Part shown: piece after piece, positions 37,259 to 47,145 of the stretch
How positions within the stretch are numbered: position 1 is the stretch's first letter
How the letters are laid out: every line of letters starts with the position of its first letter
Assembly (NCBI RefSeq): GCF_004011175.1
Contig: NZ_RQXX01000001.1
Span: 858,536 to 922,535, forward strand
DNA length: 64,000 nucleotides
Source: Mesobaculum littorinae
GTDB lineage: Bacteria > Pseudomonadota > Alphaproteobacteria > Rhodobacterales > Rhodobacteraceae
Direction of reading: 5' to 3'
Translations under genes and position numbers: made by a program
Notes under the pieces: model-generated
What the model saw: the letters and a program-made list of their open reading frames with translations, nothing else
Told to the model about the DNA's origin: nothing
The model's database searches: none

Positions 37259-38794
37259 TCAGGCAAAGCTGTCGGTGATCTCGGATTTCCGGCGGGCGAC
37301 GTAGGCGTCGAGCGCCTCGCTGATGCCCGGATCCAGCGGCGGTTGGACATAGTCGCCCAGCAACTTCGACACGCGGGCGGCAGCGATCTTGGGCGTGTCC
37401 CGCGCGCCGTCTTCGACCCACGTCTCGTAGGGTTTGTAGTCCAGCACCTCGCTGCGCCAGAACGCGTCCTTGAAATTGCGCTGGGTGTGGCTGCACCCTA
37501 GGTAGTGCCCGCCCGGCCCGACCTCGCGGATTGCGTCCATCGCCTGCGCCTCCTCCGACATGTCCACGCCGGCGGCGAGGCGGTGAAGGATGCCAAGCTG
37601 ATCGGCATCCATCACGAACTTTTCGAACGAGGCGACCAGCCCGCCTTCGAGCCAGCCACACGCGTGCAGCATGAAGTTCACGCCGGACAGGAGCCCCATG
37701 TTGAGGCTGTTCGACGTTTCGTAGGCGGCCTGCGCATCCGGAAGCTTGGCCCCGGTGAAGGCCCCGGCCGACCGGTAGGGCAGCCCCAGCCGGCGGGCCA
37801 GCTGGCCCATGCCATAGGTGATCTGGCTGGCTTCGGGCGTCCCGAAGGTCGGCGCACCCGAGTTCATGTCGATCGAGGTGACAAAGGTCCCCGCGATCAC
37901 CGGGGCGCCGGGGCGGACGAGTTGCGAATAGGCGACGCCGGCCATCACCTCGGCCAGCACCTGGGTGAGCGTGCCCGCGACGCTGGCCGGTGCCATCGCG
38001 CCGCCCACCACGAAGGGCGATATGATGGCGGCCTGGTTGGCCTCGGCGTAGACCTCGAGCGCGCCCATCATCGTGGCGTCGAAGGTCAGCGGCGAGTTGA
38101 TGTTGATGAGCGAGGTCATCGCTGTGCGACCCTCGAGCGGGCCGAAGAGGATCTCGCACATCTCGACGGAATCGCGGGCGCGCGAGGGTTCGGTGACGGA
38201 ACCCATGAAGGGTTTGTCCGACAACGTCATGTGCGCGTGCAGCATGTCGAGGTGGCGTTTGCTGACGGGGATGTCGGTGGGCTCGCACACCGTGCCGCCC
38301 GAATGGTGCAGCCATTTCGACATGTACCCCAGCTTCACGAAGCTGCGGAAATCCTCGATCGTGGCATAGCGGCGGCCGCCGTCGACGTCGTGAACGAAGG
38401 GTGGGCCATAGACCGGGGCCAGCACCAGATTGCGGCCCCCGACCTCGACATTACGCTCGGGATTGCGGGCGATCTGGGTGAAATGCGCGGGCGCGGTTGC
38501 GCACAGCTTGCGGGCCAGCCCGCGGGGCAGTCGCACCCGCTCGCCTTCGACCTCGGCCCCGGCGGCGCGCCAGCGGTCCAGCGCGGCGGGATTTTCGGCG
38601 AAGGTGACGCCGATCTCGGCAAGGACGGTTTCGGCGTTGGTCTCGATGATCTCGAGCGCCTCGGCGTTCAGAATCTCGAGGTCGGGGATCGCGCGTTCGA
38701 TGTACCGCGCCGCCTCAATCCTGACCGCGCTGCGTTCAGCCCGCCGTGCGGCGCCGCCACCGCCCCGTGCCCGTCTGCGCCCCTGATCAGTCAT
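37259..38794 (-). CDS. Trimethylamine methyltransferase family protein (MttB-like, non-pyrrolysine)
   Basis: 511-residue protein of the MttB (COG5598) family. Members without pyrrolysine demethylate quaternary amines such as glycine betaine, proline betaine or carnitine to a corrinoid protein. The frame has no internal amber codon. Visible conserved blocks are [33 protein letters not shown] and [16 protein letters not shown]. No corrinoid protein or methyltransferase partner is in the window, so substrate and acceptor are unknown. Such orphan copies are abundant in marine Rhodobacterales. Divergent from guaA. Confidence 0.88.
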   Translation of the reverse strand: MTDQGRRRARGGGGAARRAERSAVRIEAARYIERAIPDLEILNAEALEIIETNAETVLAEIGVTFAENPAALDRWRAAGAEVEGERVRLPRGLARKLCATAPAHFTQIARNPERNVEVGGRNLVLAPVYGPPFVHDVDGGRRYATIEDFRSFVKLGYMSKWLHHSGGTVCEPTDIPVSKRHLDMLHAHMTLSDKPFMGSVTEPSRARDSVEMCEILFGPLEGRTAMTSLININSPLTFDATMMGALEVYAEANQAAIISPFVVGGAMAPASVAGTLTQVLAEVMAGVAYSQLVRPGAPVIAGTFVTSIDMNSGAPTFGTPEASQITYGMGQLARRLGLPYRSAGAFTGAKLPDAQAAYETSNSLNMGLLSGVNFMLHACGWLEGGLVASFEKFVMDADQLGILHRLAAGVDMSEEAQAMDAIREVGPGGHYLGCSHTQRNFKDAFWRSEVLDYKPYETWVEDGARDTPKIAAARVSKLLGDYVQPPLDPGISEALDAYVARRKSEITDSFA

Positions 38795-39102
38795 GCCGCG
38801 CCACCTTCCCTCGTGATCCGTCCCTTGCGATCTGTCCCGCCTTCTACCTGCATGGCGTCAGGGGGTCATGTGCGGTTTGCGCCGCTTGGGTCGCAGAAAC
38901 GACATCGACGCGACGGACTGCGACATTGTGCCCGGCCCGCCGTCGCGACCGCGGGGGTTTTCCACCCCCGCACCCCCGGAGAGTATTTGCAAAGAGAAGA
39001 ATGGACGGTTCGGAGAGGCAGACCCGGCAGCTTTCCGGGCCCTGGTCCGGGCGCGGCCGCGCAGGCTTGCGCCGGGGGACGGCGCTCAGTAACAGAAGCG
39101 GC
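38795..39102. other. Intergenic region between the MttB-like gene and guaA
   Basis: 308 bases without a convincing gene. Contains a CGACAT direct repeat near 38905-38935 and the hairpin-plus-A-rich element listed separately at 38951-39004. No riboswitch for guanine was recognised upstream of guaA. Confidence 0.5.
38951..39004. repeat. Candidate dispersed intergenic element (hairpin plus purine tail)
   Basis: 8-bp perfect hairpin GCGGGGGT / ACCCCCGC (38951-38971) followed by ACCCCCGGAGAGTATTTG and an AAAGAGAAGAA purine stretch. From general knowledge, very similar intergenic elements are dispersed in many Rhodobacterales genomes. Only this copy is in the window, so repetition cannot be shown here. 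Confidence 0.4.
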
Positions 39103-40671
39103 ATGATAGCCTCAGATTCCCACGACCTCTGCCTTGTCATCGACTTCGGGTCGCAAGTCACGCAGCTTATCGCGCGTCGGCTTCGCGAAGCCTCGGTCTT
39201 TTGCGAGATCCGCCCCTATCAGTCCGTCGACGACGCGCTGCTCGATGACCTTCGGCCCAAGGCAGTGATCCTGTCGGGCGGCCCCGCCAGCGTGCGCGAT
39301 GCGGAGAGCCCGCGGGCCCCGCAGAAGGTGTTCGAACTGGGCGTACCGGTGCTGGGCATCTGCTATGGTCAGCAGGTGATGATCGAACAGCTGGGGGGAC
39401 GGGTCGAGGGCGGGCATCACCGCGAGTTCGGCCGCGCCTTCGTCGAACCCGCAGGGGCGCATCGCGAGGATTCGATCTTTGCCGGGCTCTTCGGCACGGG
39501 GCGCGAAGAGGTGTGGATGAGCCATGGCGACCGGGTCACCGACCTGGCGCCCGGCTTCGAGATCCTCGGCAAGTCGCCCAACGCGCCCTATGCCATGATC
39601 GCCGATTACGACCGCAACTTCTTTGCCGTGCAGTTCCATCCCGAAGTGCATCACACGCCGAACGGCCGCAAGCTGCTGGAGAACTTCACCCGGCTTGCCG
39701 GGTTCAAGGGCGACTGGACGATGGGCGCCTACCGCGAGGAGGCCATCGCAAAGATCCGCGAGCAGGTGGGCGATGCCAAGGTGATCTGCGGCCTGTCGGG
39801 CGGTGTCGACAGCTCTGTCGCCGCCGTGCTGATCCACGAGGCGATCGGCGACCAGCTGACCTGCGTCTTCGTCGACCACGGCCTTCTACGGCTGGGCGAG
39901 GCCGAGGAAGTGGTCACGATGTTCCGCGATCACTACAACATCCCCCTCGTCCATGCCGACGAGAGCGAGCTGTTCCTGGGCGAGCTCGACGGCGTCAGCG
40001 ACCCCGAGGAGAAGCGCAAGACCATCGGCCGGCTTTTCATCGACGTGTTCCAGAAGCATGCCGATGAGATCGACGGCGCGAAGTTCCTGGCGCAGGGGAC
40101 GCTTTACCCCGACGTGATCGAATCCGTCAGCTTCTCGGGCGGGCCGTCGGTCACGATCAAGAGCCACCACAACGTGGGCGGCCTGCCCGAGAAGATGGGG
40201 CTGAAGCTGGTCGAGCCGCTGCGCGAGCTTTTCAAGGACGAGGTGCGGGCGCTGGGACGCGAGCTGGGCCTGCCGCAGAGCTTCATCGGCCGCCATCCCT
40301 TTCCGGGGCCGGGCCTTGCCATCCGCTGCCCCGGCGAGATCACGCGCGAGAAGCTCGAGATCCTGCGCCAGGCGGACGCGGTCTTCATCGACCAGATCCG
40401 GCGGCACGGGCTTTACGACGACATCTGGCAGGCCTTCGTGGCGATCCTGCCCGTGCGCACCGTGGGCGTCATGGGCGACGGCCGCTCCTATGATTTCGCC
40501 TGCGCGCTGCGCGCGGTGACAAGCGTCGACGGGATGACCGCCGACTACTATCCTTTCACGCACGAGTTCCTAGGCGAGACTGCGACCCGGATCATCAATG
40601 AGGTGAACGGCATCAACCGCGTCACCTACGACGTGACCTCGAAGCCCCCGGGCACCATCGAGTGGGAGTGA
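39103..40671 (+). CDS. guaA: GMP synthase (glutamine-hydrolysing)
   Basis: Converts XMP to GMP with glutamine and ATP. 522 residues. The N-terminal class I glutamine amidotransferase domain has the nucleophile in GICYGQQVM and the His-x-Glu pair in FHPEVHH. The ATP-pyrophosphatase P-loop is [12 protein letters not shown], and the C-terminal dimerisation domain ends in KPPGTIEWE as in all GuaA. The ATG at 39103 is the start nearest the conserved LVIDFGSQ strand; the open frame further upstream is non-coding. The next gene overlaps the stop codon. Confidence 0.96.
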   Translation: MIASDSHDLCLVIDFGSQVTQLIARRLREASVFCEIRPYQSVDDALLDDLRPKAVILSGGPASVRDAESPRAPQKVFELGVPVLGICYGQQVMIEQLGGRVEGGHHREFGRAFVEPAGAHREDSIFAGLFGTGREEVWMSHGDRVTDLAPGFEILGKSPNAPYAMIADYDRNFFAVQFHPEVHHTPNGRKLLENFTRLAGFKGDWTMGAYREEAIAKIREQVGDAKVICGLSGGVDSSVAAVLIHEAIGDQLTCVFVDHGLLRLGEAEEVVTMFRDHYNIPLVHADESELFLGELDGVSDPEEKRKTIGRLFIDVFQKHADEIDGAKFLAQGTLYPDVIESVSFSGGPSVTIKSHHNVGGLPEKMGLKLVEPLRELFKDEVRALGRELGLPQSFIGRHPFPGPGLAIRCPGEITREKLEILRQADAVFIDQIRRHGLYDDIWQAFVAILPVRTVGVMGDGRSYDFACALRAVTSVDGMTADYYPFTHEFLGETATRIINEVNGINRVTYDVTSKPPGTIEWE

Positions 40672-41321
40672 CCCGGGCGCTGCGGCGCCTGGCAATCCTG
40701 ATCTTCGTGATCTGGGCCCTACCCGCCGCGACGGCGGCGTATTTCGCGACGCTCTGGACCCCGCCGGCGATCCCCGAGGACCTGGGCGCCGTTGTCGTTC
40801 TGTCGGCCGGGGTGCCGCCGGACGGGCGCATCCTGGGCCAGACCAAGGCGCGGACCGAAACCGGGGTCGCGCTGGTGGCGGCAGTCGCCGAAGGTGCCGC
40901 GGCGCCGGCCATCATCTTTTCGGGCGGACGCGGAGGCATGGATCCCGCGGCCAAGGGCACGCTGATGCTGGACCATGCGCGTGCCATGGGGCTGAGCACC
41001 GATCGCGCACGAGCCGAGACGGGGTCGCACTCGACCCTGCAGAACGCACTTCTCTCCGCGCCGCTGCTGCCGCGGGACGGGCGGCCCGTCGCAATCGTCA
41101 CCCATCGCTATCACCTGCCGCGCAGCTGGGCGTCCTTTCGCTGGGCCGGGGTGCGGCCGCTGGTACTGGTGCCCGCCGACCCCGCGGGCGCGCCCGTGGA
41201 ATGGCGCGACATCGCGATGGAGGGGATCAAGCTGCCGGTGAACGCCGCGCGCGCCCTGCTCTTCGACGTGCTGGAGGCACTGGGGCTGTCCGTGGATGCG
41301 ACGCTGCCGCTTCTGGACTAG
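40668..41321 (+). CDS. YdcF-like DUF218 protein
   Basis: About 217 residues with one N-terminal hydrophobic segment (around 10-30), then a Rossmann-like DUF218 domain: [34 protein letters not shown] and [18 protein letters not shown]218 proteins bind nucleotides or act in envelope carbohydrate metabolism; function not established. A GTG at 40668 overlaps the guaA stop (GTGA); a GTG at 40662 would add two residues. Coupling with guaA looks likely. Confidence 0.82.
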   Translation: MTRALRRLAILIFVIWALPAATAAYFATLWTPPAIPEDLGAVVVLSAGVPPDGRILGQTKARTETGVALVAAVAEGAAAPAIIFSGGRGGMDPAAKGTLMLDHARAMGLSTDRARAETGSHSTLQNALLSAPLLPRDGRPVAIVTHRYHLPRSWASFRWAGVRPLVLVPADPAGAPVEWRDIAMEGIKLPVNAARALLFDVLEALGLSVDATLPLLD

Positions 41322-41382
41322 CCCCTTGCCGCGGGTCCGGGTTGCGCCTACGCCCGGGAGTGCGGGGAAGAGGAGAACGCCG

Positions 41383-41664
41383 ATGCCGACCACCACGCTC
41401 ACGGGCAAGCTGACCTGCAGCACCATGGCCGAGGCCGAGCGGGTCTGCGAACTGCTGCCCCGGCACATCGAACTGACCCGCGCCGAACCGGGCGTCCTGC
41501 AGTTCGACTTCACCGTGGACCCCGAGGATCCTCTGGTCTTTCACGTCAGCGAAAGCTTCGTCGACCGCGACGCCCTGACGGCGCACCAGAACAGGACGGC
41601 CGCATCGGACTGGGGGCGGCAGACGGCCGGCATCCCGCGCCATTACGAGGTGCAGGATGTCTGA
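41383..41664 (+). CDS. Antibiotic biosynthesis monooxygenase (ABM)-fold small protein
   Basis: 93-residue dimeric alpha/beta-barrel type protein of the YgiN/ABM group. Family features include an N-terminal strand with LTGKLTC, EPGVLQFDFTVDPEDPLVFHVSESFVDRDALTAHQ (read in parts) where the aromatic and acidic residues follow the ABM pattern. Members oxidise quinols or other small aromatics without cofactors, but many are uncharacterised. AAGAGGAG precedes the ATG at 41383. The downstream exporter gene overlaps by eight bases. Confidence 0.8.
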   Translation: MPTTTLTGKLTCSTMAEAERVCELLPRHIELTRAEPGVLQFDFTVDPEDPLVFHVSESFVDRDALTAHQNRTAASDWGRQTAGIPRHYEVQDV

Positions 41665-42598
41665 CCACGCGCCCCCCGCAGCCTCTGCCCTGCCTGCGGA
41701 CCGGACTGAAAGCCGCGGCCGCGCGGCGCTCTGGATGGCGGGGGCGGTGGTGTCGTTCTCGTCGATGGCCGTCGCCGGGCGCGAGGTGTCGTTCGAGCTC
41801 GATACATTCGAGACGATGACCTACCGCTCGGTGATCGGGCTGGCGATCATCTGCACCGTGCTGGTGTTGACCGGGCGCACGGGCGAGGTGCGCAGCCGGT
41901 ATCTTCCGATGCATGCGCTGCGCAATGTCTTCCATTTCACGGGGCAGAACCTTTGGTTCTTTGCGCTGACGGCGATTCCGTTGGCGCAGGTCTTCGCGCT
42001 GGAATTCACCTCGCCCATCTGGGTGGTCCTCCTGGCTCCGCTGTTTTTGTCCGAACGCCTGACGCGCCGCCGTATCGCGGTTGCGCTCGCGGGGTTCGTC
42101 GGCATCCTCATCGTCGCGCGCCCCGATCCGCAGCAGATCGACCCCGGTATCCTCGCCGCCGTCACCGCCGCCATGGGCTTTGCCGGGACCGCGGTGATGA
42201 CCAAGCTGCTGACCCGTCGCGACACGACGCTGTGCATCCTGTTCTGGCTGACCGCGATGCAGACCGTCTTCGGCGTTGTCTGTGCCGGGATCGACGGCAA
42301 CATCGCCCTGCCCTCGCCCACGACGCTGCCCCTGCTGATCATCATTGGCTGCGCCGGGCTTGCCGCGCATTTCTGCCTGACGACCGCGCTCGGGATTGCG
42401 CCTGCGACCATCGTCATGCCGATGGATTTTGCCCGGCTTCCCGTAATCGCGATCGTCGGCATGATCCTCTACGACGAACCGCTCGATATCATGGTCCTGA
42501 TCGGGGCCGTTATCATCTTCGGTTCGAACTACCTAAACCTTAGGGCCGAGTCGCGCATGCAACCGGTGCGCGAGAGCCGCGATGCGACGACCCCGTGA
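41657..42598 (+). CDS. EamA/DMT-family transporter
   Basis: 313-residue inner-membrane protein with about ten hydrophobic segments in two EamA repeats (first about 22-155, second about 165-298). The ATG overlaps the preceding ABM gene by eight bases, so they are probably translated together. Drug/metabolite transporters of this kind export amino acids, purines or other metabolites; the substrate cannot be read from sequence. Confidence 0.87.
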   Translation: MSDHAPPAASALPADRTESRGRAALWMAGAVVSFSSMAVAGREVSFELDTFETMTYRSVIGLAIICTVLVLTGRTGEVRSRYLPMHALRNVFHFTGQNLWFFALTAIPLAQVFALEFTSPIWVVLLAPLFLSERLTRRRIAVALAGFVGILIVARPDPQQIDPGILAAVTAAMGFAGTAVMTKLLTRRDTTLCILFWLTAMQTVFGVVCAGIDGNIALPSPTTLPLLIIIGCAGLAAHFCLTTALGIAPATIVMPMDFARLPVIAIVGMILYDEPLDIMVLIGAVIIFGSNYLNLRAESRMQPVRESRDATTP

Positions 42599-42690
42599 CA
42601 CGCGACGCAACGTAACTAATTGACGCAACTCGGCCCCCGCCGCCAGCATATCGGCAGGGGCCCGCTCTTCCCGGGCCCGGGGAGGAAATC

Positions 42691-43794
42691 ATGCAATACC
42701 TGTTCACGGGCCTTGCCGGCCTTGCGATCGTCAGTGCCGGTGCCGCCGGGGCGGCCGGCATCGAACGCGCCCGCACGCCCATCGACGTCCTTTTCGAAGA
42801 GGGCAACCACGTCCAGTTCAGCTTTTCCTACGTCGATCCGTCGGTCGACGGCACCTATGCCGCGCCGCTGGGCGGTGGCGACACGGGCGACGCGCTGGAA
42901 AGCTACCTGAACGCCGGGGTCGCCCTGAAATACCAGTTCAGCGATCGGCTGTCGGGCATGGTCGCGCTGGGTCAGCCCTATGGCGCCGACGCCAGCTATA
43001 GCGAGGGGATCTATACCGGCCTCGCGGCCGAGTGGGACTCGACCTCGCTTACCGGGATCCTTAAATACGAGTTCAACGACAATATCTCGGTCTATGGTGG
43101 CCCGCGCATCGTAAAGTCGCAGGCCGAAATCGACATCCCGCCCGCGCTGATCGGCGCGGCGACCGGGGTGCCCGTGGCCTATAACGCCGGCGGTGATCCC
43201 GACACCGACGTGGGCTATGTACTGGGCGCGGCCTATTCGCGGCCCGACATCGCCCTGCGCGTGGGTTTGACCTACGAATCCGCCATCACCCACGAATTCG
43301 ACAGTGTCGAGACGGTGGGCGGCGTGGCCACCGACACCACGACCGAGGTCGAGCTGCCGCAGTCGCTGACGCTGGACTTCCAGACCGGCGTCGCGCCCAA
43401 GACACTGCTTTTCGGGTCGGTCCGCTGGTCCGAGTGGTCCGAGTGGCAGGTCGCCCCGCCGGTCTATCTCGGCGCCGCTGGCCAGCCCGTCACCGGCTTC
43501 GACCACGACGTCTTTGCCTACTCGCTGGGTCTGGGCCGCCAGCTGACCGACGACCTGTCGGTCTTTGCCCGCGTGGGCTACGAGACCTCGGAAGATACCG
43601 AGATGACGCGGCTGTCGCCCATCGACGGGCGCACCAGCTTCGGCATCGGCGGCAGCTACCAGGTGTCCGAGGCGACCGAGATCACCGCCGGCATCGAATA
43701 CATCCGCCTCGGCGACGCCTTCGACAGCACCGGCACGACATACGAGGACAACTCGGCCCTCGGCATCGGTGTGCAGATCGGCATGAAGTTCTGA
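42691..43794 (+). CDS. FadL/OmpP1/TodX-family outer membrane protein
   Basis: 367-residue beta-barrel protein. A signal peptide (MQYLFTGLAGLAIVS, cleavage near GAAG) is followed by alternating amphipathic strands with Gly/Tyr-rich turns and a C-terminal phenylalanine (IGVQIGMKF), the outer-membrane insertion signature. The pattern matches FadL-like channels for long-chain fatty acids and other hydrophobic molecules. GGGAGGAA precedes the ATG at 42691. A strong hairpin follows, so it is probably monocistronic. Confidence 0.85.
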   Translation: MQYLFTGLAGLAIVSAGAAGAAGIERARTPIDVLFEEGNHVQFSFSYVDPSVDGTYAAPLGGGDTGDALESYLNAGVALKYQFSDRLSGMVALGQPYGADASYSEGIYTGLAAEWDSTSLTGILKYEFNDNISVYGGPRIVKSQAEIDIPPALIGAATGVPVAYNAGGDPDTDVGYVLGAAYSRPDIALRVGLTYESAITHEFDSVETVGGVATDTTTEVELPQSLTLDFQTGVAPKTLLFGSVRWSEWSEWQVAPPVYLGAAGQPVTGFDHDVFAYSLGLGRQLTDDLSVFARVGYETSEDTEMTRLSPIDGRTSFGIGGSYQVSEATEITAGIEYIRLGDAFDSTGTTYEDNSALGIGVQIGMKF

Positions 43795-43800
43795 GCATCT

Positions 43801-43820
43801 GCCGGGCCGCAAGGCCCGGC
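43801..43820 (+). terminator. Hairpin terminator after the FadL-like gene
   Basis: 8-bp perfect stem GCCGGGCC / GGCCCGGC with a GCAA tetraloop, six bases after the stop codon; the tail TCCAACC is only weakly T-containing. Confidence 0.55.
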
Positions 43821-44001
43821 TCCAACCCCGCGGTGCCGTGCGCAAGCTCCGGGACCCGGGGCCACTTCTGTTCGGGCTCTAACTCCCCGGGGGCCAAGAC
43901 CGCGTCCGCCCGGTTCCATCCGGGCCTGAGCGGCTTCGGCCCTATGCGGTCGGGTGGCCCCGCGGACCCCGGGCCCGCCGGGCATTGCCCGACCGATCCC
44001 C

Positions 44002-44673
44002 TCAGTCCTCTTCCAGCCCCAGGCGATTGCGCATGAAGGCCAGCGCGACCTGAAGCCCGTCGGGCGCGATGCCGTGGGCCATGCCCTTCATCACGTGCGC
44101 ATAGACGTCGAAACCGGCCGCCTGCAGGTGCTCGGCCGCCTCTGGCATGGCCGCTGGTGGCACGACCTCGTCCGAATCGCCATGCACCAGCAGCACCGGC
44201 GGGCGCGAGACGGCCTCGTCGGCCAAAAGCTCGGGCTGCAAAAGCCGCCCCGAGATGCCGACGATGCCCGCGACCTCGTCCGGCCGACGCGGCGCCACGA
44301 ACAAAGCCATCATCGTGCCCTGAGAAAAGCCGAAGAGGATCATCCGGTCGGCGGTCAGGCCCTCGTCCTCGAGCACCTGGTCGAGATAGGCGTCGAGGTC
44401 CGACACCGCCTGCGCCATGCCCTGCGCCGCCGCCTCTTCCGAAGATCCGTCGATCCACGGGATCGGGAACCACTGGAACCCCATCGGATTGCCGACGCAG
44501 GCCTCGGGCGCATCGGGGGCCACGAAGACCGTGTCGGGCATGTAGTCGGTCAGCGGATCGGCAAGACTGAGCAGATCCGCCCCGTCGGCGCCGTAGCCAT
44601 GCAGGAACACGACGACCTGCCGCGCTGTTCCTGGCGCCGGTCCGCGCCGCTTGGTTTCCAGAACCCGTGTCAT
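44002..44673 (-). CDS. Carboxylesterase/phospholipase-like alpha/beta hydrolase
   Basis: 223 residues of the YpfH/abhydrolase_2 group. FLHGYGADGADL forms the oxyanion region, GFSQGTMMAL carries the catalytic serine, HGDSDEVVP the aspartate and KGMAHGI the histidine. Cytoplasmic, substrate unknown. The ATG at 44673 has AAGGGGAT upstream and overlaps the stop codon of the DNA glycosylase gene by four bases (ATGA); it is the last of a coupled chain cbiD-cobK-glycosylase-hydrolase. Confidence 0.88.
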   Translation of the reverse strand: MTRVLETKRRGPAPGTARQVVVFLHGYGADGADLLSLADPLTDYMPDTVFVAPDAPEACVGNPMGFQWFPIPWIDGSSEEAAAQGMAQAVSDLDAYLDQVLEDEGLTADRMILFGFSQGTMMALFVAPRRPDEVAGIVGISGRLLQPELLADEAVSRPPVLLVHGDSDEVVPPAAMPEAAEHLQAAGFDVYAHVMKGMAHGIAPDGLQVALAFMRNRLGLEED

Positions 44674-45305
44674 CCGATCCCCTTCCGCCCGGTTTCGTGT
44701 CGGTAGTAGGCCCAGAGCGCCCGCGCCGCAACGCCCCGCCAAGGCGACCACGCCTGTGCCATGCGCCGCAACTCGGGCTCGCGCGGGCGATGCGGCAGGT
44801 CAAAGGCGCGGCGCGCGGCCTCCTGCAATGCCAGGTCGCCCGCCGCCAGCACGTCCGCACGCCCCAGCGCGAACATCGCGTAGATCTCGGCGGTCCAGCG
44901 TCCGATCCCCGGCAGCGCGGTCAGCCGGGCCACGACCTCGGCATCCGGCAGATCGCGCAGGGCGTCGTAATCCGGCGCCGCGGCCGCGATTCCCTGCAGG
45001 TACCGCGCCTTGGGCCGCGACACGCCGCAGGCGGTCAGCGCCTCTTCCCCGGCCGCGACGATCGCCACGGGGTCGAGCAGCCCCGCACCCTCAAGCCGCG
45101 CGCGGATCGCCGCCGCCGCACCGACGCTGATCTGCTGGCCCAGCACCGCGTCGGCCAGCGCACCGAACCCTTCGGGCCTGCGCCGAAGCGGCAGCGGTCC
45201 GGCACAGGCAAGTACGTTGGCAAAGCGCGGTTCGACGGCGACCAGCGCCGCAGCGCCCTCCTCCAGGCAGGCGGGCCCCTCGATCAGCCGCCCCACGGCG
45301 CTCAT
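44670..45305 (-). CDS. alkA: DNA-3-methyladenine glycosylase II type (HhH-GPD family)
   Basis: 211 residues, base-excision repair of alkylated purines. The fold has an N-terminal QQISVGAAAAIRARL helix, the helix-hairpin-helix LTALPGIGRWTAEIYAMFAL, and the catalytic Asp in VLAAGDLALQEA. The E. coli AlkA N-terminal domain is absent, as in the shorter bacterial form. ATGA overlaps link it to cobK upstream and to the hydrolase downstream; no obvious functional link to cobalamin synthesis. Confidence 0.9.
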   Translation of the reverse strand: MSAVGRLIEGPACLEEGAAALVAVEPRFANVLACAGPLPLRRRPEGFGALADAVLGQQISVGAAAAIRARLEGAGLLDPVAIVAAGEEALTACGVSRPKARYLQGIAAAAPDYDALRDLPDAEVVARLTALPGIGRWTAEIYAMFALGRADVLAAGDLALQEAARRAFDLPHRPREPELRRMAQAWSPWRGVAARALWAYYRHETGRKGIG

Positions 45306-46084
45306 TCCCCCACCCCTTCAATCCATGCCAAGGCATCTGCCACGGTACCGACGCCGGGGCCCGCTGGCAGTGTTGGGCGGCGGATCATCGCGACCGGCAG
45401 CGCCATGTCGCGCGCGGCGGCAAGCTTGGCCGCGCTCGCCGCGCCGCCCGCGTTCTTGGTCAGCACCCAGTCGATGCCGAGGCGGGCGAACAACGCCGCC
45501 TCCTCGCCCGCCGTCGCGCCGGGGCGGCCCAGCACGTAGTCGCCGTCATAGGGAAAGGGCGTATCGGGCCGGGCGATCTGGCGCAGGTAGAGCCGCCGCC
45601 CCGGCAGCGCCGCCAACGCCGGCAACGCCTGCCGCCCCAGCGCGGCAAAGACCCGCGCGCCCGGCGGGATCACCGCCGCCGCCCCGGCCACGTCAGCAAC
45701 CTCGTGCCAGCGGTCGCCGACGCCCGGACGCCACTCTGGGCGCAGAAGGCGCAGGCAGGGAAGACCACGCTCGGCCGCGATCAGGGCGGTGCGCTGCGAG
45801 ATATGCGTGGCAAAGGGATGCGTGGCGTCGATGATCGCGTGGATCCTTTCTGCATCGAGGTAGGCGGCAAAGCCCGCGGCGCCGCCGAAACCGCCCCGCC
45901 GGGTGGGCAGGGCAAGGGCGGCGGGATCCTCGGTCACCCCCGCCAGCGACGCGACCGCCGCGATGTCGCGCGCGGCCAGCGCCCGGGCCAGGGCACGCGC
46001 CTCGGCCGTGCCGGCGAGCAGAAGGACCGGGCCGGGCAGCCTGGGACGCGCGTCGTCCCGAAGATCCGGCCGTACCACGGTCAC
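45302..46084 (-). CDS. cobK: Precorrin-6A reductase
   Basis: NAD(P)H-dependent reduction of the precorrin-6 macrocycle in cobalamin synthesis. 260 residues. Family motifs: VLLLAGTAEARALARAL near the N-terminus, IIDATHPFATHIS, LRLLRPEW and WVLTKNAGGAASAAKLAAA. The start is a GTG at 46084 that overlaps the cbiD stop (GTGA); the same frame stays open far upstream inside cbiD, which is not coding there. Confidence 0.92.
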   Translation of the reverse strand: MTVVRPDLRDDARPRLPGPVLLLAGTAEARALARALAARDIAAVASLAGVTEDPAALALPTRRGGFGGAAGFAAYLDAERIHAIIDATHPFATHISQRTALIAAERGLPCLRLLRPEWRPGVGDRWHEVADVAGAAAVIPPGARVFAALGRQALPALAALPGRRLYLRQIARPDTPFPYDGDYVLGRPGATAGEEAALFARLGIDWVLTKNAGGAASAAKLAAARDMALPVAMIRRPTLPAGPGVGTVADALAWIEGVGE

Positions 46085-47145
46085 GCCCCGGCCCGCGCGA
46101 GAATGGCGCCCCCCCGATCGCAGACCACGACCTCGGCCCCGATGGGGGCGTCGCCGATCATGCGCGACAGCTCGGCCAGCGCGCCATGGGCCACGGCCTC
46201 GGTCAGCGGCGGGCCCGCGATGCCGACCGCTTCGAGCACTGTGCCCGCGCCCGCCACCTCGGCCACGCCGCAGCGGCGCGCGAGGTCGGCAAAATCGACC
46301 TGCGCGCGTTTCGAATGCAGGTCGCGCGCCCCCTGGGCCAGCTTTGCCAGCTTCGCCACCCCGCCGCCCACGGTCAGTTGCGGCACGGGATGACGAACGA
46401 GGTACTTGACCATGCCGCCGACGAAATCCCCCATGTCCAGCATGGCATGATCGGGTAGCCCGTGCAGCGCCTGCACCGCGGCTTCGCTTTGCGCGCCGGT
46501 GCAGCCCGCGACGCGCGGCAGGCCCGCAGCACGCGCGACGTCGATGCCGCGATGGATCGAGGCGATCCACGCCGCGCAGGAAAAGGGCCGCACCACCCCC
46601 GTCGTTCCCAGAATCGAGATGCCGCCCTCGATCCCCAGCCGCGGGTTCCACGTCTTGCGGGCCAGCGCCGCGCCCCCGGGAACCGAGATCGTCACCCGGA
46701 TATCCGGCGCGCGGCCAAGCGCTTCGGCAAGTCGCACGACCTCGCCCGCGATCATCTGGCGCGGGACGGGGTTGATCGCGGGCTCTCCCGGCGGGATCGG
46801 AAGGCCCGGCCGGGTGACCCGGCCCACGCCCTCGCCCGCCGCGAAGCCGACCCCGCCGGGGGCCGCGGCGACCCGCGCGATGATGAGCGCGCCATGCGTC
46901 ACGTCGGGATCGTCGCCCGCATCCTTGACGACTCCCGCCTCGGCCCAGGCGGTGCCATCGTCGGCCTCCCCCGCATCGGCATGGGCAAGCGGCCAGACCG
47001 GGCGTTCGCCCCGCGGCAAGGTGATCGACACCTCCTGCGGAAACGCCCCGCCCCAAAGCCGCATCAATGCCGCCCGCGTCGCGGCGGCGGCGCAGGCGCC
47101 CGTGGTCCAGCCCCGGCGCAACTCTCTGGACGGCGCGTCCTTCAT
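46081..47145 (-). CDS. cbiD: Cobalt-precorrin-5B (C1)-methyltransferase
   Basis: SAM-dependent methylation at C1 with acetaldehyde loss in the corrin ring pathway. 354 residues. The CbiD signature RRGWTTGACAAAAT is at the N-terminus, and INPVPRQMI, LGIEGGISILGTTGVVRPFS and the C-terminal VVCDRGGAILA support it. The ATG at 47145 starts just before the signature; the upstream open frame is not family-like. Partner of cobK downstream, and divergent from cobA across a 381-bp gap. Confidence 0.94.
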   Translation of the reverse strand: MKDAPSRELRRGWTTGACAAAATRAALMRLWGGAFPQEVSITLPRGERPVWPLAHADAGEADDGTAWAEAGVVKDAGDDPDVTHGALIIARVAAAPGGVGFAAGEGVGRVTRPGLPIPPGEPAINPVPRQMIAGEVVRLAEALGRAPDIRVTISVPGGAALARKTWNPRLGIEGGISILGTTGVVRPFSCAAWIASIHRGIDVARAAGLPRVAGCTGAQSEAAVQALHGLPDHAMLDMGDFVGGMVKYLVRHPVPQLTVGGGVAKLAKLAQGARDLHSKRAQVDFADLARRCGVAEVAGAGTVLEAVGIAGPPLTEAVAHGALAELSRMIGDAPIGAEVVVCDRGGAILARAGA

